Source: Bacteroidota bacterium (GTDB taxonomy: Bacteria > Bacteroidota > Bacteroidia > Bacteroidales > VadinHA17). Taken from it: 39,296 nt of DNA. The stretch is taken from the NCBI GenBank assembly GCA_030618105.1, contig JAUXED010000012.1, positions 1 to 39,296 of the forward strand, in the 5' to 3' direction. Shown here in pieces: positions 1-6,661 of this stretch (its first letter is position 1; each line of letters begins with the position of its first letter). Position numbers and translations under genes: made by a program. A model generated the notes under the pieces. It searched no databases. It was not told where the DNA came from and saw only the letters and a program-made list of their open reading frames with translations.

Positions 1-261
1 CACTTTCGTGAATTGGAAAGAAATTTCCCCAATTTTCAGTTTAATATTGCTCTTTCCGAACCGATGAAAGAGGATAATTGGAATGGATTAACAGGTTTTA
101 TTCACCAGGTTCTCTATGATAACTACCTTAGTAAACATGAGGAACCGGAGGAAATAGAATATTACTTCTGCGGACCGCCTTTAATGAATAGTGCTGTCGA
201 GAAATTGTTATATGACCTGGGAGTGCCTGATGAGATGATCGCTTTTGATGATTTTGGCTAA
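1..261 (+). CDS. nqrF: NqrF C-terminus (Na+-translocating NADH:quinone reductase subunit F), partial
   Basis: This is the C-terminal end of the NADH-oxidising flavoprotein subunit of the Na+-pumping NADH:quinone oxidoreductase; the rest lies upstream of the window. Visible are the NADH-binding motif [10 protein letters not shown] and the typical ending [10 protein letters not shown]. The open frame runs from the first base. Its stop codon overlaps the ATG of the next gene (TAATG), so apbE is probably translationally coupled. NqrF passes electrons from NADH through FAD and a 2Fe-2S centre to the membrane subunits, some of which carry covalent FMN installed by the ApbE product. The family assignment is secure from these motifs and the neighbour. 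Confidence 0.93.
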   Translation, partial: HFRELERNFPNFQFNIALSEPMKEDNWNGLTGFIHQVLYDNYLSKHEEPEEIEYYFCGPPLMNSAVEKLLYDLGVPDEMIAFDDFG

Positions 262-1337
262 TGGAAGAAGTTAAGTGGTTGAGTAAGGTGAGTAAGAGAA
301 CCATATACATTGTTATTGCTTTTCATATATTGCTTCTGTTGTCATATATGAATTACAAGAAGAATGAACGCATTATCCTGGATGGATTTACACAGGGTAC
401 AACCTATCATATTGTTTACAAACAGCCATATTCTCCGGGACTTATCCTGAATCGTAACAAACATAATTACCAGGAAGAAATTGATTCGCTGCTGATAGAA
501 TTTGACCGGACGTTTTCGGTATATATTCCAGGGTCAGTGATATCCCGAATAAATAATAATGATAAGGATGTAAAGGTAGATAGTCTGTTCAGGAAAGTAT
601 TTTATAAAGCGAAAGAAGTTAATGAATTAAGTAACGGGGCTTTTGATATTACTGTCGGACCGCTTGTTAATGCCTGGGGTTTTGGTCCGGAACTCCGTGA
701 GCAGATTGATAGCACTTTGATAGACAGCCTTATCCAATTTGTAGGTATGAATAAAGTGCGAATAGAAAAGGAGAGGTTGATAAAAAGTGAACCCGGAGTA
801 AAATTAGATGTCAATGCTATTGCTCAGGGATATTCGGTTGATATAGTTGCCGGTTTTCTGAGTGACAAAGGAATAAAAAATTATCTGGTTGAGATTGGAG
901 GAGAGATCAGTGCTGCCGGTACTAAAAAAAAGGGAACTCCCTGGAAAGTAGGGGTGGATAAGCCTTATGATTATAATTTTATTCCCGGTCAGGATCTCCA
1001 GGTAATCCTTGCAATGAAAGATAATTCCATGGCTACCTCGGGGAACTACAGGAAGTTTTTCGAGGAAAACGGGGTGAAGTATTCTCATTCAATAGATCCG
1101 AAAACCGGTTATCCTGTCAGGCATAACCTTTTAAGTGTAACTGTTACAGCCCCGGATTGTATGTCGGCAGACGCGTTTGCCACTGCATTTATGATAATGG
1201 GAATGGAAAAGTCATTAAAGCTTGTCAGAAAACTTGATGGAATAGAAGCCTATTTCATTTATTCGGATGACAAAGGTGACTTCTGTACTGAATTTACTGA
1301 TGGCTTCAGGGAAATAATTGTTGATATTAGCGATTAG
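261..1337 (+). CDS. apbE: FAD:protein FMN transferase (ApbE)
   Basis: This 358-residue protein transfers FMN from FAD to a Thr in a target flavoprotein; for NQR the targets are NqrB and NqrC. An N-terminal membrane segment (about residues 13-32) anchors it to the inner membrane, facing the periplasm. Family motifs in order are FTQGTTYHIVY, GAFDITVGPLVNAWGFGP, LDVNAIAQGYSVD, VEIGGEISAAG, HSIDPKTGYPV and SADAFATAFM; the last two shape the FAD and Mg2+ site. The start ATG overlaps the nqrF stop. The last codons and the stop lie in a TTAGCTATTGGCTATTAG-type repeat also found at 12911-12928, so the C-terminal ISD may be repeat-derived. Location next to nqrF points to NQR as substrate. Confidence 0.95.
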   Translation: MEEVKWLSKVSKRTIYIVIAFHILLLLSYMNYKKNERIILDGFTQGTTYHIVYKQPYSPGLILNRNKHNYQEEIDSLLIEFDRTFSVYIPGSVISRINNNDKDVKVDSLFRKVFYKAKEVNELSNGAFDITVGPLVNAWGFGPELREQIDSTLIDSLIQFVGMNKVRIEKERLIKSEPGVKLDVNAIAQGYSVDIVAGFLSDKGIKNYLVEIGGEISAAGTKKKGTPWKVGVDKPYDYNFIPGQDLQVILAMKDNSMATSGNYRKFFEENGVKYSHSIDPKTGYPVRHNLLSVTVTAPDCMSADAFATAFMIMGMEKSLKLVRKLDGIEAYFIYSDDKGDFCTEFTDGFREIIVDISD

Positions 1338-1459
1338 CTATTGGCTATTAGCTGTTAGAAAGATAAAAAGTTTTCCAATATTACACTCTTCCATCTTTCC
1401 ATTCTTCCATTATTCCATTATTCCCTCTATCCCCTCTACTCCCTCTATCCCCTTTCTTA
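1328..1459 (-). repeat. Gene-end repeat element, copy A (GGGATAGAG array plus conserved tail)
   Basis: Read on the minus strand, this has an array of GGGATAGAG-like 9-mers, then AATAATGGAAGAATGG, then a tail containing GAGTGTAATATTGG, a TTTTTATCTTTCTAA stretch and AGCTAATAGC units. The tail matches the tail at 12841-12928 almost base for base. The element provides the C-terminal codons and stop of the minus-strand small membrane protein and the stop codon of apbE. The G-rich strand is the sense strand of the minus-strand gene and fits the pattern G3+N1-7 repeated four times. Confidence 0.85.
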
Positions 1460-1644
1460 AGACGGTTATGGCATTTCATTTCATCATGTTTCGCACAGGT
1501 GATCCCAAGTTTTCTCATCTCTTTGTTTTTTCCAATCTCAAAAGAAGGGAATTTCCCGTTTTTCTTAACAAAAATAGAAATCCCCATAGCAAGAAATGAA
1601 ACTGCTACAACTACACCTGTTATCAGAAACAACTTAATAAACAT
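1381..1644 (-). CDS. small single-pass membrane protein with Cys pair, possible NQR maturation factor
   Basis: This 87-residue protein has one N-terminal membrane helix (about residues 3-26), then KKNGKFPSFEIGKNKEMRK and ITCAKHDEMKC, which contains two cysteines in a C-x7-C arrangement. Short one-helix Cys-containing proteins beside apbE recall NqrM, which is needed to assemble the iron centre of NQR. The resemblance is in architecture and position only, so the function is inference. The last 20 or so residues (KKGDRGSRGDRG and onward) are encoded by a minisatellite and are probably not ancestral. A canonical -7 element (TATCTTTG) lies 24 bases upstream of the ATG, which supports a real gene. 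It converges on apbE. Confidence 0.6.
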   Translation of the reverse strand: MFIKLFLITGVVVAVSFLAMGISIFVKKNGKFPSFEIGKNKEMRKLGITCAKHDEMKCHNRLKKGDRGSRGDRGNNGIMEEWKDGRV

Positions 1645-1667
1645 GCTAATGCCATTTTTGGATGCAC

Positions 1668-1675
1668 CAAAGATA
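1668..1675 (-). promoter_or_regulatory. -7 promoter element for the small membrane protein
   Basis: The minus strand reads TATCTTTG, a full match to the Bacteroidota -7 consensus TAnnTTTG, 24 bases before the ATG at 1644. No TTG is present about 20 bases further upstream, so only half the promoter is convincing. Confidence 0.45.
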
Positions 1676-1687
1676 AAACTTTTTCGT

Positions 1688-1735
1688 AACTCTTCACTCT
1701 TCCTTACTCAATTACTCACCTTACTCAACTTTTAC
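1688..1735. repeat. TTACTCAACT-type simple repeat
   Basis: Degenerate tandem words (TTACTCAATTACTCACC, TTACTCAACT) lie in the divergent gap between the small membrane protein and the PqqD-like gene. The same family occurs at 11960-12010 in the opposite orientation and at 30061-30104. It abuts the -7 element of the PqqD-like gene. Confidence 0.7.
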
Positions 1736-1743
1736 TACCTTTG
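1736..1743 (+). promoter_or_regulatory. -7 promoter element of the RiPP-like operon
   Basis: TACCTTTG matches the TAnnTTTG consensus and lies 19 bases before the ATG at 1763, giving a leader of about 13 bases. No -33 TTG is visible at the usual distance; that region is the simple repeat just upstream. Confidence 0.45.
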
Positions 1744-1762
1744 AAAAAACAAATGAAATATA

Positions 1763-2050
1763 ATGATTGATTTGAACTCTGTCGTTAAACCATCTCCAGG
1801 TATTGTTCCAAGAAAAACGGGGGATGAATATGTCCTGGTGCCTGTCAGTAATAACATTGCAGATATGGATAGTGTCTATACACTAAACGAAACAGGTGCC
1901 TTTATATGGGAAAGACTTGATGGCAAATCAAGTCTTGCAGAAATTATAAACTGCATGCAAAGTGAATTTGATGTGGATGCCGAAACAGCAAAAAATGATC
2001 TCCTTGCTTTTGTTACTGAAATGAAAAAATTCCTTATTGTTACCGGATGA
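1763..2050 (+). CDS. PqqD-family peptide recognition protein (RRE)
   Basis: This 95-residue protein has the PqqD fold signature: VPRKTGDEYVLVPVSNN, SVYTLNETGAFIWERLDGKSSLAEI, then a helical half with DVDAETAKNDLLAFVTEM. Proteins of this family are RiPP recognition elements: a winged helix-turn-helix binds the leader of a precursor peptide and presents it to the modifying enzymes. It is the first gene of a five-gene operon and its stop overlaps the next ATG (ATGA). The presumed client is the peptide encoded at 6662-6820, whose leader carries YKKPEI. In lasso systems the equivalent B1 protein binds a YxxPxL leader motif. The family is clear; the client assignment is inference. Confidence 0.88.
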   Translation: MIDLNSVVKPSPGIVPRKTGDEYVLVPVSNNIADMDSVYTLNETGAFIWERLDGKSSLAEIINCMQSEFDVDAETAKNDLLAFVTEMKKFLIVTG

Positions 2051-2994
2051 AGAGTTTTACCCTTAATATTGCAGACTATAATATCCGGTTTGTATCGACC
2101 GGTCCTGAAACTGACCTTTTCATAAAAAAAAAGTATAGCCACTTTTATTCATGCAGCGGGAATGCTGATATTACAGTTCGTGTACATTCCGGTATTCTTA
2201 CACCTGAAAAAAAAGCTGTCAGGGTGTTTCATGCCCCGTATATTAAAGAGACTGAAAATATAAAGGTAAAAATCAATGATGAGTTCTGGACTGTCTATAA
2301 ATACAATGACGATATATTAATTAAGACTATCCTGCCATTGGGGAAAAAAAACAGGAAAGCCTGCCTGAGAATGAATGCCGGGGCAGATGAGTGGGATCTC
2401 TATATCAGCGGTGCAGATAAAAAAAGAGATCCGCTGGAGTATCCTCTTGACGGTCTGCTGCTCTATTATCTCACTGTAAGGTCGGGCGATATCTTTATTC
2501 ATGGTTCCGGGGTAAGTATAAACAACAGGGGATACCTTTTTGCCGGTGTATCGGGGAAAGGCAAAACCACTATTGCCCGGCTGTGGGATGAGGCAGGTGC
2601 CAGGGTGATACATGACGACAGACTTATTATCAGAAATATAAACGACCGTTTCGTTATGTATAACACACCGGTATATAATAACGAAACACCGCGGTCATCA
2701 CCTGTTGACAAGATATTCCTTATCGATCATGGCACTGCTAACACTATCGTCCCGACAGGAAAAAGTGAAGCCCTTTCACTTGTTATGGCAAACTGTATTC
2801 AGCATTTGTGGAATCCTTCAATAATAGAATTGCTGACCGAAGCACTTGATAAACTAACTTCTGAAACAGATGTCTGCCGCCTGTTTTTCAAACCGGATAG
2901 AAGCGTTATTTCATATATACTGGAAGAATGGGATAGAGGGGATAGAGGGGATAGAGGGAGTAGAGGGAATAGAAGGAAGAAGAATAGTGGATAA
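2047..2994 (+). CDS. HPr kinase-like protein of a RiPP locus
   Basis: This 315-residue protein resembles HPr kinase/phosphorylase-like kinases. A P-loop GVSGKGKTT is at residues 167-175, followed by GARVIHDDRLIIR with a paired Asp at 190-191 in the place of the HPrK catalytic Asp. A HGSGV motif is at 152-156 just before the P-loop. In some lasso peptide clusters such kinases phosphorylate the peptide on Ser, so the likely substrate here is the local precursor rather than HPr. It starts in an ATGA overlap with the PqqD-like gene. The last 20 residues (DRGDRGDRGSRG and onward) are encoded by the GGGATAGAG minisatellite, which also supplies the stop codon; that tail is unlikely to be functional. 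Confidence 0.78.
   Translation: MKSFTLNIADYNIRFVSTGPETDLFIKKKYSHFYSCSGNADITVRVHSGILTPEKKAVRVFHAPYIKETENIKVKINDEFWTVYKYNDDILIKTILPLGKKNRKACLRMNAGADEWDLYISGADKKRDPLEYPLDGLLLYYLTVRSGDIFIHGSGVSINNRGYLFAGVSGKGKTTIARLWDEAGARVIHDDRLIIRNINDRFVMYNTPVYNNETPRSSPVDKIFLIDHGTANTIVPTGKSEALSLVMANCIQHLWNPSIIELLTEALDKLTSETDVCRLFFKPDRSVISYILEEWDRGDRGDRGSRGNRRKKNSG
2921..2990 (+). repeat. GGGATAGAG minisatellite at the kinase 3' end
   Basis: About five 9-bp units (GGGATAGAG, GGGAGTAGAG, GGGAATAGA) follow GGAAGAATG. The strand has at least five G-runs of three or four with 5- to 6-base loops, a canonical intramolecular G-quadruplex pattern. The array is read through in frame by the kinase gene. In another frame it would read IEGIEGIEG. 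Confidence 0.9.
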
Positions 2995-3019
2995 GGGTTT
3001 TATACCAAAACAGGAACAG

Positions 3020-3478
3020 ATGAAAAATAACAGATCAGATTCTATTTTTCTTAAAGATGTAAGTCTGAGTCTTCTGTCAGAGGGTAAGTCGTTACGTATC
3101 AAAGCTGGTGGTTACAGTATGTTTCCTGCAATACATCCCGGTGATATTGTTATTATCGCTCCTGTCAATAACCGGTCAAACCTAATTCCGGGTGATATAA
3201 TAGTTTTTAAGAGAGATTCCGATTTTGTGTTACACCGGCTGACAGATATCAGGCATCATAAAAATAACATTCTCTTTATCACACGAGGCGACAGTAGTAT
3301 GAATGAAGATAAACCAATTACGGCAGATAAAATATCCGGCGTAGTTACTGCAATTGAGACAAGACGAGGGAGAATCCGGCCACATCGCCGCAAAATGCAC
3401 TACCGCCGTAACCGTGCCATGGTCAAACTTGTCCAGCTAATGAAAAAACTCTTTAGCGTAATTCGTCTAAATTCGTAA
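3020..3478 (+). CDS. S26 (SipW-type) peptidase-like protein without a membrane anchor
   Basis: This 152-residue protein has signal-peptidase-like motifs: KAGGYSMFPAIHPGD with the presumed nucleophile Ser33, FVLHRLTD with His72 in the place used by SipW-type Ser/His enzymes, and TRGDSSMNED, the usual RGD box. I chose the ATG at 3020 because the longer frame back to 2870 is only minisatellite sequence and kinase overlap. Unlike normal signal peptidases, no transmembrane helix is visible at either end, suggesting a soluble cytoplasmic enzyme. Inside this operon it could remove the leader from the modified peptide before or during export. The C-terminal IRLNS is encoded by an ATTCGT repeat. Confidence 0.8.
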   Translation: MKNNRSDSIFLKDVSLSLLSEGKSLRIKAGGYSMFPAIHPGDIVIIAPVNNRSNLIPGDIIVFKRDSDFVLHRLTDIRHHKNNILFITRGDSSMNEDKPITADKISGVVTAIETRRGRIRPHRRKMHYRRNRAMVKLVQLMKKLFSVIRLNS

Positions 3479-3488
3479 AATTCGTACT
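3455..3488 (+). repeat. ATTCGTCTAAATTCGT repeat
   Basis: GTAATTCGTCTAAATTCG and following ATTCGTA units span the stop of the S26 gene and the upstream region of the ABC transporter. The reverse complement of this sequence occurs at 6463-6500, so the ABC transporter and nucleotidyltransferase genes are framed by an inverted pair. Confidence 0.8.
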
Positions 3489-3497
3489 TTTACATAA

Positions 3498-5300
3498 ATG
3501 AACAATCAATTCCATAACAATAAGCGTATCCTTTTCTTAAAAGCAGTAAAACTCGTATGGGAATGTTCTCCGGGCTGGGCTACAACCAACATCTTTATCT
3601 CCGTTGTACGAAGTATATTTCCGCTAATACTTGTATACCTCATTAAGCAGCTTGTTGATGGTATTACCATGGTAGCAGGGCAGACCGGTGATATAAACAC
3701 CAACCTGATAATATGGTATATTCTTGCTGTTGTAATAACAATATTCCTTGATGAGGCGGCAACGAGTCTGGGCAATCTGGTGCGTAACAAACAATCCTAC
3801 CGCCTTGAGTCGCACATGCATAACCTGCTTCATTCCAAGTCAATACAGCTTGATCTTCAACACTTCGAAAATCCTGAATATTACGATTCACTGGCTCGTG
3901 CAGCACGCGAAGCACCATACAGACCCAACACTATCGTCAATAATCTTATTTCTATTGCCAGGGGACTGTTATCACTTTTGCTGATGGCAGGACTCCTTTT
4001 TTATTTACACTGGGTAATAGTGATAATCCTTCTGGCAGCCAACATACCTGGAATATGGCTTCGTTTGCATTATGCAGGGGTACTGTATAACTTCAAACGT
4101 GAACAGACACCAGCCGCAAGAAAAACAGCATACTTCAAATGGCTGCTAACAGGCGACAGGCCATCAAGAGAATTGCGCCTGTTCGGACTGGGCGATTATT
4201 TTGCTAATCTCTTTAATAAGAATTTCAGGAAACTTAAAGAAGAAGAGATTGGTATTATACGTAAGAGAACATCCATTGAACTTATTACCGGCATATTCAA
4301 AGCTGCAGCATTTCTTTTAGCACTCGGGTATATTGCTAAAGAAACAGTCAGCTCACAAATATCGGTTGGCGATATGGCAATGTACCTCGTTGCCTTCAGA
4401 CAGGGTATGGTCTATATTAAAGATGTCTTTTCATCGCTGGCAGGTCTCTATGAAGATAATCTTTTCATTGGCGATACCTTCGAGTTTCTTAATCTTAAAG
4501 AGCAGATCGTTGCTGTACCTCCTGTTATTAAACCGGGCAGTCTCAGTAACAATATTAAAATAAGCAATCTCTCTTTCTCATATCCGGGTACCGGTGAACC
4601 ACTGCTCAAAAACCTTAATCTTGAGGTCCGGAAGGGCGAAACGATAGCGCTGGTAGGAGCCAATGGTGCAGGTAAGAGTACACTGGTAAGATTGTTATGC
4701 AGATTATATGATCCGGCTGAAGGGAAAATAACTCTTGATGGTAAGAATATCACACACATGGACCCTGCTTCTTACCGCAGATTATTCTCTGTTATCTTTC
4801 AGGATTTTATGCTATATAACCTCAGTGCAGGTGATAATATCAGGATGGGGGATATCTTCACACCTCAAAACAGGGAAAGAATAAAAACGTCGGCATCACA
4901 AACAGGCATTGATGAACTGATAGAGGCACTGCCTAAAGGATATGATACGGTAATCGGCAGACTTTTTGATGACAGTCGTGAACTTAGCTGGGGCGAATGG
5001 CAGAAGATAGCAATGGCACGCGCCCTGTACAGGGATGCTCCTGTACTGATACTCGACGAACCGACAAGCGCCCTCGATGCCTCAACAGAATATGAGCTGT
5101 TTGGCAGGTTCAAAGAAATAACCCGCGACAGGACTTCAATACTTATCAGTCACCGTTTTTCAAACGTCGGTCTGGCCGACAGGATACTGGTGCTCGATAA
5201 AGGAATAATAGCTGAAGAAGGAACGCATGATGAGCTGATGAAAGCCGGCGGTATTTACAATGAGATGTACACTAAGCAAAGCAGCGGATACAAATTATGA
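3498..5300 (+). CDS. ABC exporter, fused permease and ATPase
   Basis: This 600-residue half-transporter has an N-terminal membrane domain of about six helices (residues 1-320) and a C-terminal ATPase. Walker A is GANGAGKST near residue 387, the signature is LSWGEWQKIAMARAL near 496 and Walker B is LILDEPTSALD near 517, with a switch His in ISHRFS. The signature departs from LSGGQ. There is no N-terminal C39 peptidase, so leader removal must be done by another protein, plausibly the S26-like neighbour. Like McjD-type transporters it probably dimerises and exports the finished peptide and may confer immunity. The gene ends in an ATGA overlap with the nucleotidyltransferase gene. Confidence 0.88.
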   Translation: MNNQFHNNKRILFLKAVKLVWECSPGWATTNIFISVVRSIFPLILVYLIKQLVDGITMVAGQTGDINTNLIIWYILAVVITIFLDEAATSLGNLVRNKQSYRLESHMHNLLHSKSIQLDLQHFENPEYYDSLARAAREAPYRPNTIVNNLISIARGLLSLLLMAGLLFYLHWVIVIILLAANIPGIWLRLHYAGVLYNFKREQTPAARKTAYFKWLLTGDRPSRELRLFGLGDYFANLFNKNFRKLKEEEIGIIRKRTSIELITGIFKAAAFLLALGYIAKETVSSQISVGDMAMYLVAFRQGMVYIKDVFSSLAGLYEDNLFIGDTFEFLNLKEQIVAVPPVIKPGSLSNNIKISNLSFSYPGTGEPLLKNLNLEVRKGETIALVGANGAGKSTLVRLLCRLYDPAEGKITLDGKNITHMDPASYRRLFSVIFQDFMLYNLSAGDNIRMGDIFTPQNRERIKTSASQTGIDELIEALPKGYDTVIGRLFDDSRELSWGEWQKIAMARALYRDAPVLILDEPTSALDASTEYELFGRFKEITRDRTSILISHRFSNVGLADRILVLDKGIIAEEGTHDELMKAGGIYNEMYTKQSSGYKL

Positions 5301-6484
5301 GCCTGTATGCCGATATATCACCGGAAGAGCAATTACTGATATCTCTTTGCCGTCTTTCCTTCAGCGAAAAGCAGAAAAAAAATATCCGTACACTTACGAA
5401 GAAGATAACAGATATTGACAAGTTCGCGTATCTGGCTAACGAACATGGCATTATAGCGCTGGTTTACCATAACCTGAAAGAGACGGGTGTCGGGGACCTG
5501 CTGCCTGAAGAGAAAATGGCATCCCTTGCAAACAGCAGGATGAAAAGCCTGGGGCGTAACACATTCCTTTATAAGAATATTGAACAGGTACTGGAGCTTT
5601 TATTTAGGCAGGGAAAAATAAAAACGGTATTGCTTAAAGGAATGGCTCTTGAGTTGTCTGTATATGGCAATAAGGGATTAAGGCAGATGAACGATATTGA
5701 TATTCTTGTACCCCGTGAACAATGCATGGAAGCAAGAAGGATATTGCTGAATAATGGTTTCCAGTCAATCCCGCTTAAGTCGCCGCTCTATAATCTTATA
5801 CTTCCTTACTATGGCAAGCATCTGCCGGAGTTGATCAAAGGAGGTATTTCTGTTGAGATACACCATAAGCTTTTCGATGGAGCAGATCACTCACTTACGG
5901 AAAGAATGATCACCAACAGCACTGAAATAACATTCAATAATAGCAGTGTGCTTATCCCGCCGGTGCGTGAGTTTTTTCTTTACTTAGTGAAGCATCTTGA
6001 CAAGCATGAAAAAAACGGCGAATCGCAGTTACGCTTATATACCGACCTCTTTTGTATGGTTGATAAATATGAAAAAGAGCTTTTAGATACGGCGCTATAT
6101 AAAGAAGCAGAAGCAGCCGGACTGGAAAAAGAATTGGCAGCTAAACTTTTTCTTCTGAAGCACTATTGGGAAATTTTTATTCATCCGGCACTGGAAACAT
6201 TAATTAATGAAAAGACCCCGGATAATACCACTCAGTTATTCAAAACTTTCTTGTCACAGCCGAAGGGACATCCGGTATTATATAACCGGGCAGACAATTA
6301 CTGCCAGACAATAAAACAGATACAGGGATTACACCGCAGGATGATTTACATACTTGGCGACCTCTTTCCATCACTAAGGTTTATGAAGAAGAGGTACAGT
6401 ACGAGGAGTAAGTTAGGGGCTTTATTGTACTATCCGCATCGGTTGGGGAAACTAATGTATTTAATACGAATTACACGAATTTAG
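5297..6484 (+). CDS. nucleotidyltransferase family protein (NTP_transf_5 type)
   Basis: This 395-residue protein resembles the family of nucleotidyltransferases found in lasso and other RiPP clusters. Key motifs are TVLLKGMALELSVYG and LRQMNDIDILVPREQ, where the two Asp of DID (near residues 133-135) would bind metal, and VEIHHKLFDG near 186. Members are thought to transfer a nucleotide to a peptide or protein; the acceptor here is unknown, but the precursor is an obvious candidate. The ATG overlaps the transporter stop. The C-terminal residues RITRI and the stop lie in the reverse ATTCGT repeat, so the 3' end of the gene has been reshaped by that repeat. No further cluster gene follows except the peptide. 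Confidence 0.82.
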   Translation: MSLYADISPEEQLLISLCRLSFSEKQKKNIRTLTKKITDIDKFAYLANEHGIIALVYHNLKETGVGDLLPEEKMASLANSRMKSLGRNTFLYKNIEQVLELLFRQGKIKTVLLKGMALELSVYGNKGLRQMNDIDILVPREQCMEARRILLNNGFQSIPLKSPLYNLILPYYGKHLPELIKGGISVEIHHKLFDGADHSLTERMITNSTEITFNNSSVLIPPVREFFLYLVKHLDKHEKNGESQLRLYTDLFCMVDKYEKELLDTALYKEAEAAGLEKELAAKLFLLKHYWEIFIHPALETLINEKTPDNTTQLFKTFLSQPKGHPVLYNRADNYCQTIKQIQGLHRRMIYILGDLFPSLRFMKKRYSTRSKLGALLYYPHRLGKLMYLIRITRI

Positions 6485-6500
6485 ACGAATTTCACGAACG
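6463..6500 (-). repeat. ATTCGTCTAAATTCGT repeat, inverted copy
   Basis: The minus strand reads GAAATTCGTCTAAATTCGT and so repeats the sequence at 3455-3488 in the opposite orientation. It supplies the stop codon of the nucleotidyltransferase gene. Confidence 0.8.
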
Positions 6501-6601
6501 GTTAATTCAAAGCATACACAAGTCTTTTATACATCAATGCAACCCATTACCCGCTTTTTTAGTCTTATCTATAACAAATAATCTTAAAATTGAGAATGAT
6601 T

Positions 6602-6633
6602 TTTGGTATATTTATTAAATTATTGTAGTTTTG
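6602..6633 (+). promoter_or_regulatory. promoter of the precursor peptide gene
   Basis: TTTG at 6602-6605, a 20-base spacer and TAGTTTTG at 6626-6633 match the Bacteroidota primary sigma factor consensus (TTTG, 19-21 bases, TAnnTTTG). The expected transcript start is near 6640, about 22 bases before the ATG. The peptide can therefore be expressed separately from, and more strongly than, the enzyme operon. Confidence 0.75.
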
Positions 6634-6661
6634 AAAGTGGTAAAGTCAGCTCATTAACAAC

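Noticed and set aside
1338-1744. Plus-strand open frames between apbE and the PqqD-like gene
   Set aside because: They run through the reverse strand of a simple repeat and of the small membrane protein, with Phe/Ser/Pro-rich translations and no start signals.
2870-3019. Longer N-terminus for the S26 peptidase-like protein (with GIEGIEG repeats)
   Set aside because: The extra 50 residues overlap the kinase gene and the minisatellite, and the family motifs start after the ATG at 3020.
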